From NCBI GenBank assembly GCA_018221285.1, contig JAAOYJ010000003.1:23030-87029 (forward strand): 64,000 nt of DNA, read 5' to 3'. Below are positions 16,188-24,377 of this stretch, one piece after another (position 1 is the first letter of the stretch; each line of letters starts with the position of its first letter). A program made the translations under genes and the position numbers. The notes below the pieces were generated by a model, which saw nothing but the letters and a program-made list of their open reading frames with translations, was not told the origin of the DNA and ran no database searches. The stretch comes from Candidatus Pacearchaeota archaeon. GTDB taxonomy: Archaea; Nanobdellota; Nanobdellia; Pacearchaeales; GW2011-AR1.

Positions 16188-16588
16188 AATAAAACCTCCT
16201 TTCCATCATCTAAATCAATTTTAACATCAACATCACATCCAACCCCAAGCACCTCATTTTCTCCAGAAGGACCAAACTTCTCTTCAACCTCAATTTGAGA
16301 ACTTCCTACATAATCTTTTTCATAATACTCAACTATTTTTTCACCAGATTCATTTAACTTTCCGCTTTCTTTCAATTTCTCATATACCTCACTTTCCATC
16401 AAATAATTAACCAAAGACTTTGTCGCAAGCAAATCAGCATCCCGATTCCACTTAAACTTCTTTGAATTTTTAATGCCAGTAATATCCAATGTTACAGCAA
16501 AAATAGAAATTGACAAAATCACAACGATAACTAACGTGGCAACTACCCATGTCATAGTCTCTCCGATTTGCCCTCGACGATTTTTCAT
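16169..16588 (-). CDS. Type IV pilin-like protein, 139 aa
   Basis: MKNRRGQIGETMTWVVATLV: class III signal with RRG, a membrane helix to about residue 32, then an exposed domain with acidic helices and a GVGCDVDVKIDLDDG segment. It starts in an ATGA overlap with the preceding pilin-like gene, so translation is probably coupled. Confidence 0.7.
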   Translation of the reverse strand: MKNRRGQIGETMTWVVATLVIVVILSISIFAVTLDITGIKNSKKFKWNRDADLLATKSLVNYLMESEVYEKLKESGKLNESGEKIVEYYEKDYVGSSQIEVEEKFGPSGENEVLGVGCDVDVKIDLDDGKEVLLCLGSE

Positions 16589-16998
16589 TTTACCTTATTC
16601 ACAACAACTTTAATTTCTACAACCTCTCCTCCTAAAATATACAACTTCCTATCAACACACTTTGGAAGCTTATCCCCTTTCTTATCACAAAACTCTTTCA
16701 GATTAACATTCCCTTTTTCAACATCAGGGTTACTAACTTTCACATAATATTCATCATTCTCTTCTCCAAAATTCAAATGGCATGCATCCATGAATGTCTC
16801 CTGTGATACATTCTTCAATGAATTCCCCTCTGTTATACAATCTGCAATTTGATTTATCATCGCACTTGCCTCTGCTCCCCGAATATCATAGGGCGTCCCA
16901 TAAAAAACCGCTGCCATGTAAACTACTGCTGCAGCCACTATAAACAAAATCGCAAACCAATACACAGAAATTATCTTATCTGTTCCACGTTTATTCAT
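16585..16998 (-). CDS. Type IV pilin-like protein, 137 aa
   Basis: MNKRGTDKIISVYWFAILFI: KRG site then a membrane helix to about residue 33. The head has four Cys (IADCITEG, DACHLNF, KEFCDKKG, PKCVDRK), probably two disulphides. ATGA overlap with its neighbours on both sides indicates one tightly coupled operon. Confidence 0.7.
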   Translation of the reverse strand: MNKRGTDKIISVYWFAILFIVAAAVVYMAAVFYGTPYDIRGAEASAMINQIADCITEGNSLKNVSQETFMDACHLNFGEENDEYYVKVSNPDVEKGNVNLKEFCDKKGDKLPKCVDRKLYILGGEVVEIKVVVNKVK

Positions 16999-17393
16999 TT
17001 GTAACCTACCACTTTAAATTTAAATTCATCTTTATCAGGATAAAAATAAAGCACATCCAAATCAACATCATTAAAAAATGCATAGGAATTCCCTCCTTCT
17101 TCATGAAGTTTGACTGTCACCACATTATCCCTAATATCAACAATCTTCTTACCAACCCAACCTTTCTTCTTAGCCTGCTCAATAGCCCCAGACATCTCAA
17201 GAGAAATTTCCATCTCTGGCTTAGCAGAATCAATCATCAATGCAATCTGTTTGGCATATTTCTCCTCTATAAACGAAACATCACTCATCCTAGAAAACAA
17301 AAACAAAATAAGAATCACAAGAAAAACCAAATTAAGAACAATGAAGATAATATTCTCTGTCAAGATGTTTGCCTTCTTACCTCTTTTAATCAT
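16995..17393 (-). CDS. Type IV pilin-like protein, 132 aa
   Basis: MIKRGKKANILTENIIFIVL: KRG site, membrane helix to about residue 33, then an exposed domain (ALMIDSAKPEMEIS ... VVTVKLHEEGGNSYAF). No Cys in the head, unlike its neighbours. Overlaps the next gene by 4 nt. Confidence 0.7.
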   Translation of the reverse strand: MIKRGKKANILTENIIFIVLNLVFLVILILFLFSRMSDVSFIEEKYAKQIALMIDSAKPEMEISLEMSGAIEQAKKKGWVGKKIVDIRDNVVTVKLHEEGGNSYAFFNDVDLDVLYFYPDKDEFKFKVVGYK

Positions 17394-17427
17394 AAATGTT
17401 AAAAAGAAAACGTGTTAATAAAATTAT

Positions 17428-18168
17428 CTAAGCCTTAGTAATATCAAATACCTTACACTCTGTTTGGTTAGTTATCTCATTTGATTTAACAAAATAAGGA
17501 TTAATATAATAGCCTTGCTTCATTCCAGTTACAATTGCATATTTCTCCTTTGTTGAAATAACTCCCCCAACAAGATCTAACTCTGTACGAGCTATTTTGG
17601 CTTCAACATAAGTCATATTAGGAGCATCATAAAGATAATCTAAATAAGTTTGCGTTTTATCTTTTTTAGTCTCAAGAAGATATTCATAAAATTCCTTATA
17701 AGTTATTTTATCTATTTCCATATCGTCGCCAAACTTAACTATTGAACAAACAGCACAATGATAATTATTCCACAGAGTACGTTCCTTATATTTATCTAAA
17801 ACTCCTCCATAATTAACTTTCCCCTCCCCAAACATCCACCAACATTCTACCATCTCATCTGCGATCGCCTTCATTGTCCTATTCTTTATTTCTTCTTTTG
17901 TTCCTCCCAAATCAATTTCTACTTCTGCTGTGGGATTAATCCCTTGACAATCTCCTCCTCCAGAAATACACACATAATTTGTTCTGCAATCTATCTCTCC
18001 CCCAACAGAACTCCTACTCTTCAAAATAACAGAGTTGTGACAAATTTCTTTATTAGTTGTCTCTCCCAAATCCAATCTAAAAATTAAAAGAAGTATGACA
18101 GAAAAACTTACAATTAAAACAATCAATCCTACAATTTGCTGCGTTGTTAATTCTCCTTTATTATCCAT
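17428..18168 (-). CDS. Type IV pilin-like protein with large head, 246 aa
   Basis: Starting MDNKGELTTQQIVGLIVLIV, this has an NKG cleavage site, a membrane helix and a 200-residue exposed head with several Cys (CRTNYVC, CQGIN, CWWMF, CAVC). I take the ATG at 18168 because it fits the class III signal peptide and overlaps the stop of the 33-residue gene upstream. A longer reading from 18237 would put an unrelated leader before it. Confidence 0.7.
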   Translation of the reverse strand: MDNKGELTTQQIVGLIVLIVSFSVILLLIFRLDLGETTNKEICHNSVILKSRSSVGGEIDCRTNYVCISGGGDCQGINPTAEVEIDLGGTKEEIKNRTMKAIADEMVECWWMFGEGKVNYGGVLDKYKERTLWNNYHCAVCSIVKFGDDMEIDKITYKEFYEYLLETKKDKTQTYLDYLYDAPNMTYVEAKIARTELDLVGGVISTKEKYAIVTGMKQGYYINPYFVKSNEITNQTECKVFDITKA

Positions 18169-18269
18169 CACATTACTCCCAGTTTTTTGAGTAAAACATA
18201 AATTCCTGCCAAGGCCACTCCAAAAAAGATAATCCATACTAAATACTTTATCAAAACATCAAGCCTCAT
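18168..18269 (-). CDS. 33-residue single-helix membrane protein in the pilin operon
   Basis: MRLDVLIKYLVWIIFFGVAL and on to LKKLGVM: essentially one membrane helix. Its ATG lies inside the end of the upstream pilin-like gene (11-nt overlap) and its stop overlaps the next ATG, so it sits in a chain of coupled genes. Too small for any family call. It could be an assembly or minor subunit. Confidence 0.55.
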   Translation of the reverse strand: MRLDVLIKYLVWIIFFGVALAGIYVLLKKLGVM

Positions 18270-18708
18270 TTTTTGATAGCACCTTCCCTTCAATTTTTAA
18301 TTTTAATGGGTTTCCTTTTATTTCAATCCCATCTGTAATAACCTCTAAATTACTCTTTAAACAATAACCATGTTTGTCGCATTCTTCAATTTCGCCTTTT
18401 CTCCATTTTTCAGGACAAATACATAGACAATTCTCCCACCCAAGATTAGTGCAGGAATTTGGAAGATTTCCAAAAGACCATGAAGATATCTTCCACCCAT
18501 AAGGATTATAAATGTCAACTTCTGTTACGCCTTCTTCATGTTTGGCAATCATATGAACCAAAGACGCTTTTGCGAATTCTAAATTTTTATTTGTACTATA
18601 GGAAAGATAAAGTGAAATTAAAAAATAAATAAGAACCCCTATTGCAATAAGCGCGATAACTAATTTCAAAGCTTCTTCAGCCAGCAAAAACCCTTTTCTC
18701 GATTTCAT
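18259..18708 (-). CDS. Type IV pilin-like protein, 149 aa
   Basis: MKSRKGFLLAEEALKLVIAL: the clearest class III signal of the set, with the RKG-F site and a Glu a few residues into the helix, as in type IV pilins. The head carries six Cys (CTNLGWENCLCIC, CDKHGYC). It starts in an ATGA overlap with the 51-residue gene upstream. Confidence 0.75.
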   Translation of the reverse strand: MKSRKGFLLAEEALKLVIALIAIGVLIYFLISLYLSYSTNKNLEFAKASLVHMIAKHEEGVTEVDIYNPYGWKISSWSFGNLPNSCTNLGWENCLCICPEKWRKGEIEECDKHGYCLKSNLEVITDGIEIKGNPLKLKIEGKVLSKNEA

Positions 18709-18860
18709 ATTAACCCCAAAACCAATTTACCTGTTCCAATATTCTTAAAAAAATCTATAACATAATCTTTAAAGAAAAACCCAAGCCCTCCAACCACAAC
18801 CACAACTACAAGAACTCCGAGGATAATTTTTATTAATTGAGATATTTGTAGTTCTGGCAT
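18705..18860 (-). CDS. 51-residue single-helix membrane protein in the pilin operon
   Basis: MPELQISQLIKIILGVLVVV: a short polar N-terminus, one helix rich in Val, then KDYVIDFFKNIGTGK and a hydrophobic tail. It lacks the K/R-G site of its neighbours. It ends in an ATGA overlap with the next pilin-like gene. Confidence 0.6.
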   Translation of the reverse strand: MPELQISQLIKIILGVLVVVVVVGGLGFFFKDYVIDFFKNIGTGKLVLGLI

Positions 18861-18930
18861 GTTCAAACTCCTTTCCAAACTTCATATCGCAAGAGTTTGG
18901 ATGCTTTAAATTTATTTATGAATTTCATTG

Positions 18931-19089
18931 CTATGATTTAAACAAACCTTTAATTTGATCAACTAGTGAAAATCCTTTATCCTTCAGCACAAAAATCGCA
19001 ATCATTAAAATCACAAGAACTGCAACTGCAATCAAAATCCACGGAAGATATTCTGAAATAATACCTCTTTTATCCAACCTCTTTTTCAT
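18931..19089 (-). CDS. 52-residue pilin-like protein
   Basis: MKKRLDKRGIISEYLPWILI: a KRG class III site, Glu in the early helix, one membrane helix and a short amphipathic tail (SLVDQIKGLFKS). It resembles the very small archaeal pilins made of little more than the assembly helix. The most upstream of the ten genes. Confidence 0.65.
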   Translation of the reverse strand: MKKRLDKRGIISEYLPWILIAVAVLVILMIAIFVLKDKGFSLVDQIKGLFKS

Positions 19090-19126
19090 AATGTAAAATA
19101 AGAATCGGAATTAATAAATGTTGAGG

Positions 19127-19414
19127 TTATGCTCCCATCAAAGCCATAAACTCATCCGCTAACACTTCAATTTTATCCCATTCGTTTCCTGTAAAAGAAT
19201 ATAAACCATATCCTGGTTTAAATCGGGTATTTGGATAAATCCTTTTCACCCTTTGTTGCCTAATGTATTCAACAGTTACCTCTTCAGGCTTAACACCATC
19301 AATCTTAGCAATTTCATTTATAAAAAAAGTTTCTAAATCTTTTATGTTCGATCCTTTAGAACGTTTCATACAACTTTTAAAGAAACAGTATTTATTAACT
19401 TTATTCTTCTTCAT
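19127..19414 (-). CDS. Hypothetical protein in the pilus locus, 95 aa
   Basis: A soluble basic protein. The first ATG at 19414 gives a leader with Lys/Cys; the ATG at 19369 (MKRSKGSNIKDLE) may be the true start. The middle has a helix-turn pattern (DGVKPEEVTVEYIRQQRVKRI). Not recognised. It lies between the platform protein and the pilin genes. A short GC-rich inverted repeat (CTCG-AGCGAAG-CGAG, 19430-19444) sits just upstream. Confidence 0.5.
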   Translation of the reverse strand: MKKNKVNKYCFFKSCMKRSKGSNIKDLETFFINEIAKIDGVKPEEVTVEYIRQQRVKRIYPNTRFKPGYGLYSFTGNEWDKIEVLADEFMALMGA

Positions 19415-19450
19415 TAACTACTACTTCCTCTCGAGCGAAGCGAGCCAATC

Positions 19451-21613
19451 CTAACCCCCCAATCCACCCAACACAATCGTACTCAAGATAAACAAAGATA
19501 TTGTAGACAATAAGGCGGTTCCAATGTATAATAAAATCCCTCTCTTCAGATTCTTTCCTGTCTTGTTTGTCTTCTCAAGTTTGTCTTCTCCTGAATCTAT
19601 TGCAACCAATGTTCCTGTCAATATAAAAATTATCTGAACCAAATAAATTCCAATTATTATTTGCAAGTAATATGGAGGAATCATTTTTACTAAATCAAAT
19701 ATCTTCATAATATCTCCCATTCCTCCCATCCCTGCAGCCCCTGCCTCTCCTAAACCAGAAATATTCAACTTCTTTAAAATAGCTGTAATCATTGCTGCCA
19801 AACCAACAACAATTCCTGAAAGTAGAGGAGCCAAGAAAGTCATATTGCTCTTCATATCAGACACAATCTCTGCAAGCATATCTCTCAACCTATTAGTTAT
19901 CTTCTGTATATTCTTAACATACTCTGAAATACTCATCAAACTAATCGCTGCAATCTTCAACCCCTTCTTCGAAGACTCAATAAGAACCCTCATACTTGTA
20001 GCAATTAAATCAGAAGGATAATAAATAATCGCCCCACGATTCGGATCAAAAATCGCCTTCTCAACACCCATGCCCATCTGTCGAATATTATAATTAACTC
20101 TCTTAAAAAAATCCTGCGTCATCAAACCCTTCGACGATTCAGCAACCTTTGCAAAAATCAACTCAGGCGGAACACCGTTTCCCATACGATTCCCTAATTG
20201 AAACAATGAATTATTAAACTCATTCTCGAGCTTCCGCGTCTTCTCCCTTTCAAGAATCAATTCTTTAGTTTTATTCTTATATGCCATCGAGAAAAACAAA
20301 GCAATCCCAAAAGGAATACACATCCCAAAAATCAGTGCACCAATTCCAAAAGGTCCTGCCAAACCATTTCCTGCTTCCACAAACCCAAAAAACTGTTCAT
20401 CCCCAAACATTCCCAAACCAAGTTCTGTAAAAGTATAATCTTGCTGCAAGCCAATCATTCCAGGAATAGGAGTATATTGAAACACCAAAGGCAGCAAACC
20501 AATTATAAAAAATGGGAGGCAAATCAAAAACGCACGAAAATAAGGTTTATTACTTACATACTTAGGGTAAAGAGGATTCCTTTCCAACAGAGTCGACTCC
20601 CCATAACCTCCTGGCCTCAAAATCATAATCTTATCTGTAAGATAAAAAACAAAAAACGGAACAACCAGGTTAAACAAAATCATAACATGAATCCATCTAA
20701 TATAATCTCCAATCATCGCAGAAGCTAAAGGCAATAAAGCCAGCCCAAGAGTGGGAAGCACAACTCCAAGCATATAAACATTTGTCAGCGGGCTTCGAAC
20801 ATTATGCGTAAACTTCAACATCTTATCATAAACACCATCAAGAACAACCTGCAAACTCTTTTCTAAAATCAAAATTCTACGACTATTGTCCGGCTCAAAC
20901 AAGCTACTCTCAATCAAATGAAAAGACTCTATAAACTCTGTAGAATAATCTCTCCAAACTTCAAGATAATTATCAAGGCTTTCCTTTATCGTCGAGAACT
21001 TACCAACTGAAACATCATAAAAAACTTTTCTAAAATCAAGCGAGAGAGGATATTGAAGATGCTCTGAAGCAAAAGCGATCGCTTTCTCAAGATTAGGAGT
21101 ATGCCTCATATAGACTACAATATACAAAATAGCAGGAACCATCTGACTCGACGCTTTGAGTCTCCATTTATTCGCCAGCCGAGCAGGATATCCATTAACA
21201 AAATAAAATAAAAACAAAGCAAGAACAACCACTAAAAAGAAAAACAAAATTGGAAAAGCCCCAAAACTTCCTTTAATCAACGCAACTGCAACAGAAATCA
21301 ACAATCCAATAACAAATACTCCAAGAAAAGTCATAACACTCAAGGTCAACGCCTGCCATGGTTCAATATCAAGATGCGCAACTTCAAGATGCCTCTGAAT
21401 CTTATCCGCATCTTTTTTAGAAACCTTCAGCTTCACCAAACTTCCCAAACTCTTACACCATCTCTCAAACCTCGACAACTCTGGCGCCATCTCATCTCGA
21501 AACGTCCGATATTCCCTACTATAATTAACACTCTCAACAGGACTCGTCTTAATCTGGCTCTCAATCCGAGCCCCATGCTTATCAAGAATCTCTCTTACAT
21601 TCTTTGGTGGCAT
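19451..21613 (-). CDS. tadC: Pilus assembly platform protein with two T2SSF/TadC domains
   Basis: 720 residues with two type II secretion F domains: cytoplasmic helical bundles around residues 150-300 and 470-610, each flanked by membrane helices, about eight helices in all. Motifs typical of TadC/GspF/ArlJ are visible (RHTPNLEKAIAFASEHL in the first domain; SLFQLGNRMGNGVPPELIF in the second). It is the inner-membrane platform on which pilins are assembled, driven by the TadA ATPase. A duplicated F domain is usual for archaeal ArlJ-like proteins. A Gly/Met-rich loop lies near residue 640. Confidence 0.88.
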   Translation of the reverse strand: MPPKNVREILDKHGARIESQIKTSPVESVNYSREYRTFRDEMAPELSRFERWCKSLGSLVKLKVSKKDADKIQRHLEVAHLDIEPWQALTLSVMTFLGVFVIGLLISVAVALIKGSFGAFPILFFFLVVVLALFLFYFVNGYPARLANKWRLKASSQMVPAILYIVVYMRHTPNLEKAIAFASEHLQYPLSLDFRKVFYDVSVGKFSTIKESLDNYLEVWRDYSTEFIESFHLIESSLFEPDNSRRILILEKSLQVVLDGVYDKMLKFTHNVRSPLTNVYMLGVVLPTLGLALLPLASAMIGDYIRWIHVMILFNLVVPFFVFYLTDKIMILRPGGYGESTLLERNPLYPKYVSNKPYFRAFLICLPFFIIGLLPLVFQYTPIPGMIGLQQDYTFTELGLGMFGDEQFFGFVEAGNGLAGPFGIGALIFGMCIPFGIALFFSMAYKNKTKELILEREKTRKLENEFNNSLFQLGNRMGNGVPPELIFAKVAESSKGLMTQDFFKRVNYNIRQMGMGVEKAIFDPNRGAIIYYPSDLIATSMRVLIESSKKGLKIAAISLMSISEYVKNIQKITNRLRDMLAEIVSDMKSNMTFLAPLLSGIVVGLAAMITAILKKLNISGLGEAGAAGMGGMGDIMKIFDLVKMIPPYYLQIIIGIYLVQIIFILTGTLVAIDSGEDKLEKTNKTGKNLKRGILLYIGTALLSTISLFILSTIVLGGLGG

Positions 21614-21728
21614 TTTATCAACTCTTTTAGTTATTAATTAGAAGTAATGAAATATTGTTAATAAATGTTTGCGGGGAGAAAGCTAATTTGATGGCGAAGT
21701 TTTTTATATTCCTTAATATTAGTATTGT

Positions 21729-22058
21729 ATGTTTAATGGAACAAAAATTGAAAAGAAAGTGGATATTGCAAACTTTTTGGAATTTCTCAAAGATTATAAA
21801 AAAGAACAAATTGAATGTACTCACCATACATTCTTCAGGTTAAGTGAAAAACAGAGGAAAATATTTACTTGTAAACAATTAAGAGAAATTATTACTACAA
21901 AAAGACCATTTTTAGTAGGTATTCAATATAATCAAAATTATGCAATATTTTACAAACATCAGAATAAAAACTTAAAGATAATAGTAAATTTTAATAATCG
22001 AAAGGTTAAAATAGTTACGTTCTATTTTATAGAAGAATGGCAAATACCAAAAATATAA
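21729..22058 (+). CDS. DUF4258/RelE-fold-like protein, probable toxin-like partner
   Basis: 109 residues. The pattern IECTHHTFFRLSEKQRKIF, then an LREII helix and strands ending VKIVTFYF, resembles DUF4258 proteins, which have a RelE/BrnT-like fold. It overlaps the following DUF2283 gene by 22 nt. DUF4258 and DUF2283 genes are found next to each other elsewhere and behave like a toxin-antitoxin pair in organisation. No activity can be read from the sequence. Confidence 0.55.
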   Translation: MFNGTKIEKKVDIANFLEFLKDYKKEQIECTHHTFFRLSEKQRKIFTCKQLREIITTKRPFLVGIQYNQNYAIFYKHQNKNLKIIVNFNNRKVKIVTFYFIEEWQIPKI

Positions 22059-22426
22059 AACCAAGAAATTTAGAAGCCAAAGGAGAAATGGGCTATGATT
22101 ATGTAAATGATATTCTATTTTTTAAGGTGAAAAACAGAGAGTATGATTATTCTATAGAATTTCAAAACATGGTGATAGATATTGACGCTGAGAAATTTGT
22201 AGTTGGAATACAGATCTTTGAAGCATCCAAATTTCTGAGAATGTCCAAGATAAATTTAAGGGAAATTCCTAAATGGCAATTTAAGGCAAAAATTGAAGGA
22301 AATGTTATAGAACTTCGCCTTAATTATGAATTACAAATAAGAAATAAGATTTATGAAAAAAGCCCAATAATAATTCAGGAAAACAAATCAGGTCTTCCAA
22401 GCTCTCAAATGGTCACAACGATTTAG
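22037..22426 (+). CDS. DUF2283 protein
   Basis: 129 residues. The core YDYVNDILFFKVKNREYDYS, then NMVIDIDAEKFVVGIQIFEASKFL, is the DUF2283 signature (a small beta-sheet with the 'vGIEIl.as' strand-turn). A C-terminal extension of about 55 residues follows. The 22-nt overlap with the DUF4258-like gene suggests translational coupling of a two-gene module. It may be the antitoxin-like partner. Confidence 0.65.
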   Translation: MANTKNIKPRNLEAKGEMGYDYVNDILFFKVKNREYDYSIEFQNMVIDIDAEKFVVGIQIFEASKFLRMSKINLREIPKWQFKAKIEGNVIELRLNYELQIRNKIYEKSPIIIQENKSGLPSSQMVTTI

Positions 22427-22567
22427 AATTTTTTGGAAGAATCATTTAAATCTCTTAAATTCTTATCCTAATACTCTATAGAACAAAAGTATTCTAAAGA
22501 AGTAACAAGTGGTTTGGGATTAAAGATTGTCAGTTAAAATTTTAAAGATGCAAATATTTGAAAATAG

Positions 22568-24295
22568 ATGAAAATCTTATTAAAAAAATATTTTGGATAT
22601 GATAATTTCAGACCAATGCAAGAAGAGATTATAAATAAGGTTCTCCAAAAGAAAGATACATTTGTTCTTATGCCAACGGGGGGAGGAAAATCTCTTTGTT
22701 ATCAACTTCCTGCACTAAAATTTGAGGGAATTACCATTGTAATCTCTCCCCTTATTTCTCTTATGAAAGACCAAGTAGATAATCTAAAAGCAAATGGAAT
22801 TAGCGCCGAATATATTAATTCATCACTCTCATTTGAAGAGATTATTGAAATTCAGAGAAAAATCAGAGAAAAAGAAACACAAATCCTCTACATCGCTCCT
22901 GAAAGATTAGCATCAGAAGAATTTAAATCATTTTTAACAGCATTACAAATAAGTTTAATTGCTATTGATGAAGCCCATTGCATTTCTGAATGGGGGCATG
23001 ATTTCCGACAAGAATACAGAAATTTAAAATTCCTAAAAATAGCTTTTCCAAGAGTCCCAATAATTGCTCTGACAGCAACAGCTACAGAAAAAGTAAAAGA
23101 AGATATCTTAAAACAATTATCTCTAAAAGAGCCACAAGTATTTGTCTCAAGTTTTGACAGAAAAAACCTTAACTTAATTGTTATTGAAAAAAAGAGGGCT
23201 CTTAATAAAATTCTAGCAATATTAAAAAAATATAAAAAAGAGTCAGTAATTATTTACTGCTTTTCCCGTAAAGATTCTGAAAACATTGCCCAAAGATTAA
23301 GAGAAAATGGATTTAATGCTCTTCCTTATCATGCAGGACTTAACAATGAAATAAGAAAACATAATCAAGAATTATTTATTAAAGATGAAGTAAACATAAT
23401 CGTGGCGACAATTGCATTCGGCATGGGGATTGACAAACCAGATGTTAGGTTAATAATACACCACACATTTCCAAAAACACTTGAAGGTTATTATCAAGAA
23501 ATTGGGAGGGCCGGACGTGATGGGATTCCAAGCGATTGTATTCTATTCTATTCCTGGGGGGACAAAAGAAAACACGAATTTTTTATTAATCAACTTACAG
23601 ATGAATTTACTCAAGAGAAAGAAAGAGTTAAATTAAGAAAAGTAATGAATTATTGTGAATGTGTTTCTTGTAGAAGAAAGCATGTACTAAGATACTTTGG
23701 TGAAAATTTTCCAAGAGATAATTGTAATGGTTGCGATATTTGTTTGGAATTTCCTGAAATAAAAGAAAGTGTTCTAAAAGATAAAGTAAGACTCAAAAAA
23801 GAAAGGAAAATATTAGATTACAACAAAAATCTATTTGAAAAATTACGAACCTTAAGGAAGCAAATTGCTAATGAAAGGAATGTTCCTCCTTTTGTTATAT
23901 TTGGTGATTTTTCTTTACAGGAAATGGCATATTATCTCCCCAACAATAAAGAAGGATTATTAGAGATTAACGGTGTTGGAGAACATAAATTAAAAGATTT
24001 TGGATATTTATTCTTAGAGGCCATCAATGAATACCTCAAAGAAAACAATCTTGATTCTGTGACAATTCCTCAAAAGGATGAAACAAAGGTTGATTCAAAA
24101 ACAGATTATCATAAACGATTAGAAGAAATCAAAGAAAAGTTCCCAAATGCGTATGAGCCATGGGAAGAAGAGGAAGATAATAAACTAAAAGATTTATATT
24201 CTAAAAATATTCTTATTGATGAAATTGCACAAATTCTAAAAAGACAACCAAGTGCGATTCGATCTCGGTTGAAGAAAGTTGGGCTTTTGGAGTAG
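22568..24295 (+). CDS. recQ: RecQ-family DNA helicase
   Basis: 575 residues. Helicase motifs are clear: Walker A MPTGGGKSLCYQLPA (about residue 37), DEAH box IDEAHCISEWGHDFR (about 137), motif III TATAT, and motif VI QEIGRAGRDG. The RecQ zinc-binding cysteines follow (CECVSCRRK ... CNGCDIC), then an HRDC domain (PPFVIFGDFSLQEMAYYLP, about 440-500). A short C-terminal helix-turn-helix-like segment (IDEIAQILKRQPSAIRSRLKK) is extra. RecQ unwinds forked and recombination intermediates 3'-5'. It sits inside the pilus locus on the opposite strand to tadA and tadC. Confidence 0.93.
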   Translation: MKILLKKYFGYDNFRPMQEEIINKVLQKKDTFVLMPTGGGKSLCYQLPALKFEGITIVISPLISLMKDQVDNLKANGISAEYINSSLSFEEIIEIQRKIREKETQILYIAPERLASEEFKSFLTALQISLIAIDEAHCISEWGHDFRQEYRNLKFLKIAFPRVPIIALTATATEKVKEDILKQLSLKEPQVFVSSFDRKNLNLIVIEKKRALNKILAILKKYKKESVIIYCFSRKDSENIAQRLRENGFNALPYHAGLNNEIRKHNQELFIKDEVNIIVATIAFGMGIDKPDVRLIIHHTFPKTLEGYYQEIGRAGRDGIPSDCILFYSWGDKRKHEFFINQLTDEFTQEKERVKLRKVMNYCECVSCRRKHVLRYFGENFPRDNCNGCDICLEFPEIKESVLKDKVRLKKERKILDYNKNLFEKLRTLRKQIANERNVPPFVIFGDFSLQEMAYYLPNNKEGLLEINGVGEHKLKDFGYLFLEAINEYLKENNLDSVTIPQKDETKVDSKTDYHKRLEEIKEKFPNAYEPWEEEEDNKLKDLYSKNILIDEIAQILKRQPSAIRSRLKKVGLLE

Positions 24296-24350
24296 ATTGG
24301 TTTGGCCCATTATTCTTCATTTCAAACCCCCTCTCCATTCAACCATACGA

Positions 24351-24369
24351 CAAATGACTATGTCATTTG
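24351..24369. terminator. Hairpin between convergent recQ and tadA
   Basis: CAAATGAC-TAT-GTCATTTG forms a perfect 8-bp stem with a 3-nt loop in the 82-nt gap between two converging genes. It could serve as a transcription end or RNA-stability structure for one or both. Archaeal termination mainly uses T-runs, so the role is uncertain. Confidence 0.35.
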
Positions 24370-24377
24370 AAGATGGA

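Noticed and set aside
19430..19444. GC-rich inverted repeat upstream of tadC's 3' end
   Set aside because: A 4-bp stem with a 7-nt loop is too short to call a terminator or an element copy. I only mention it in the neighbouring entry.
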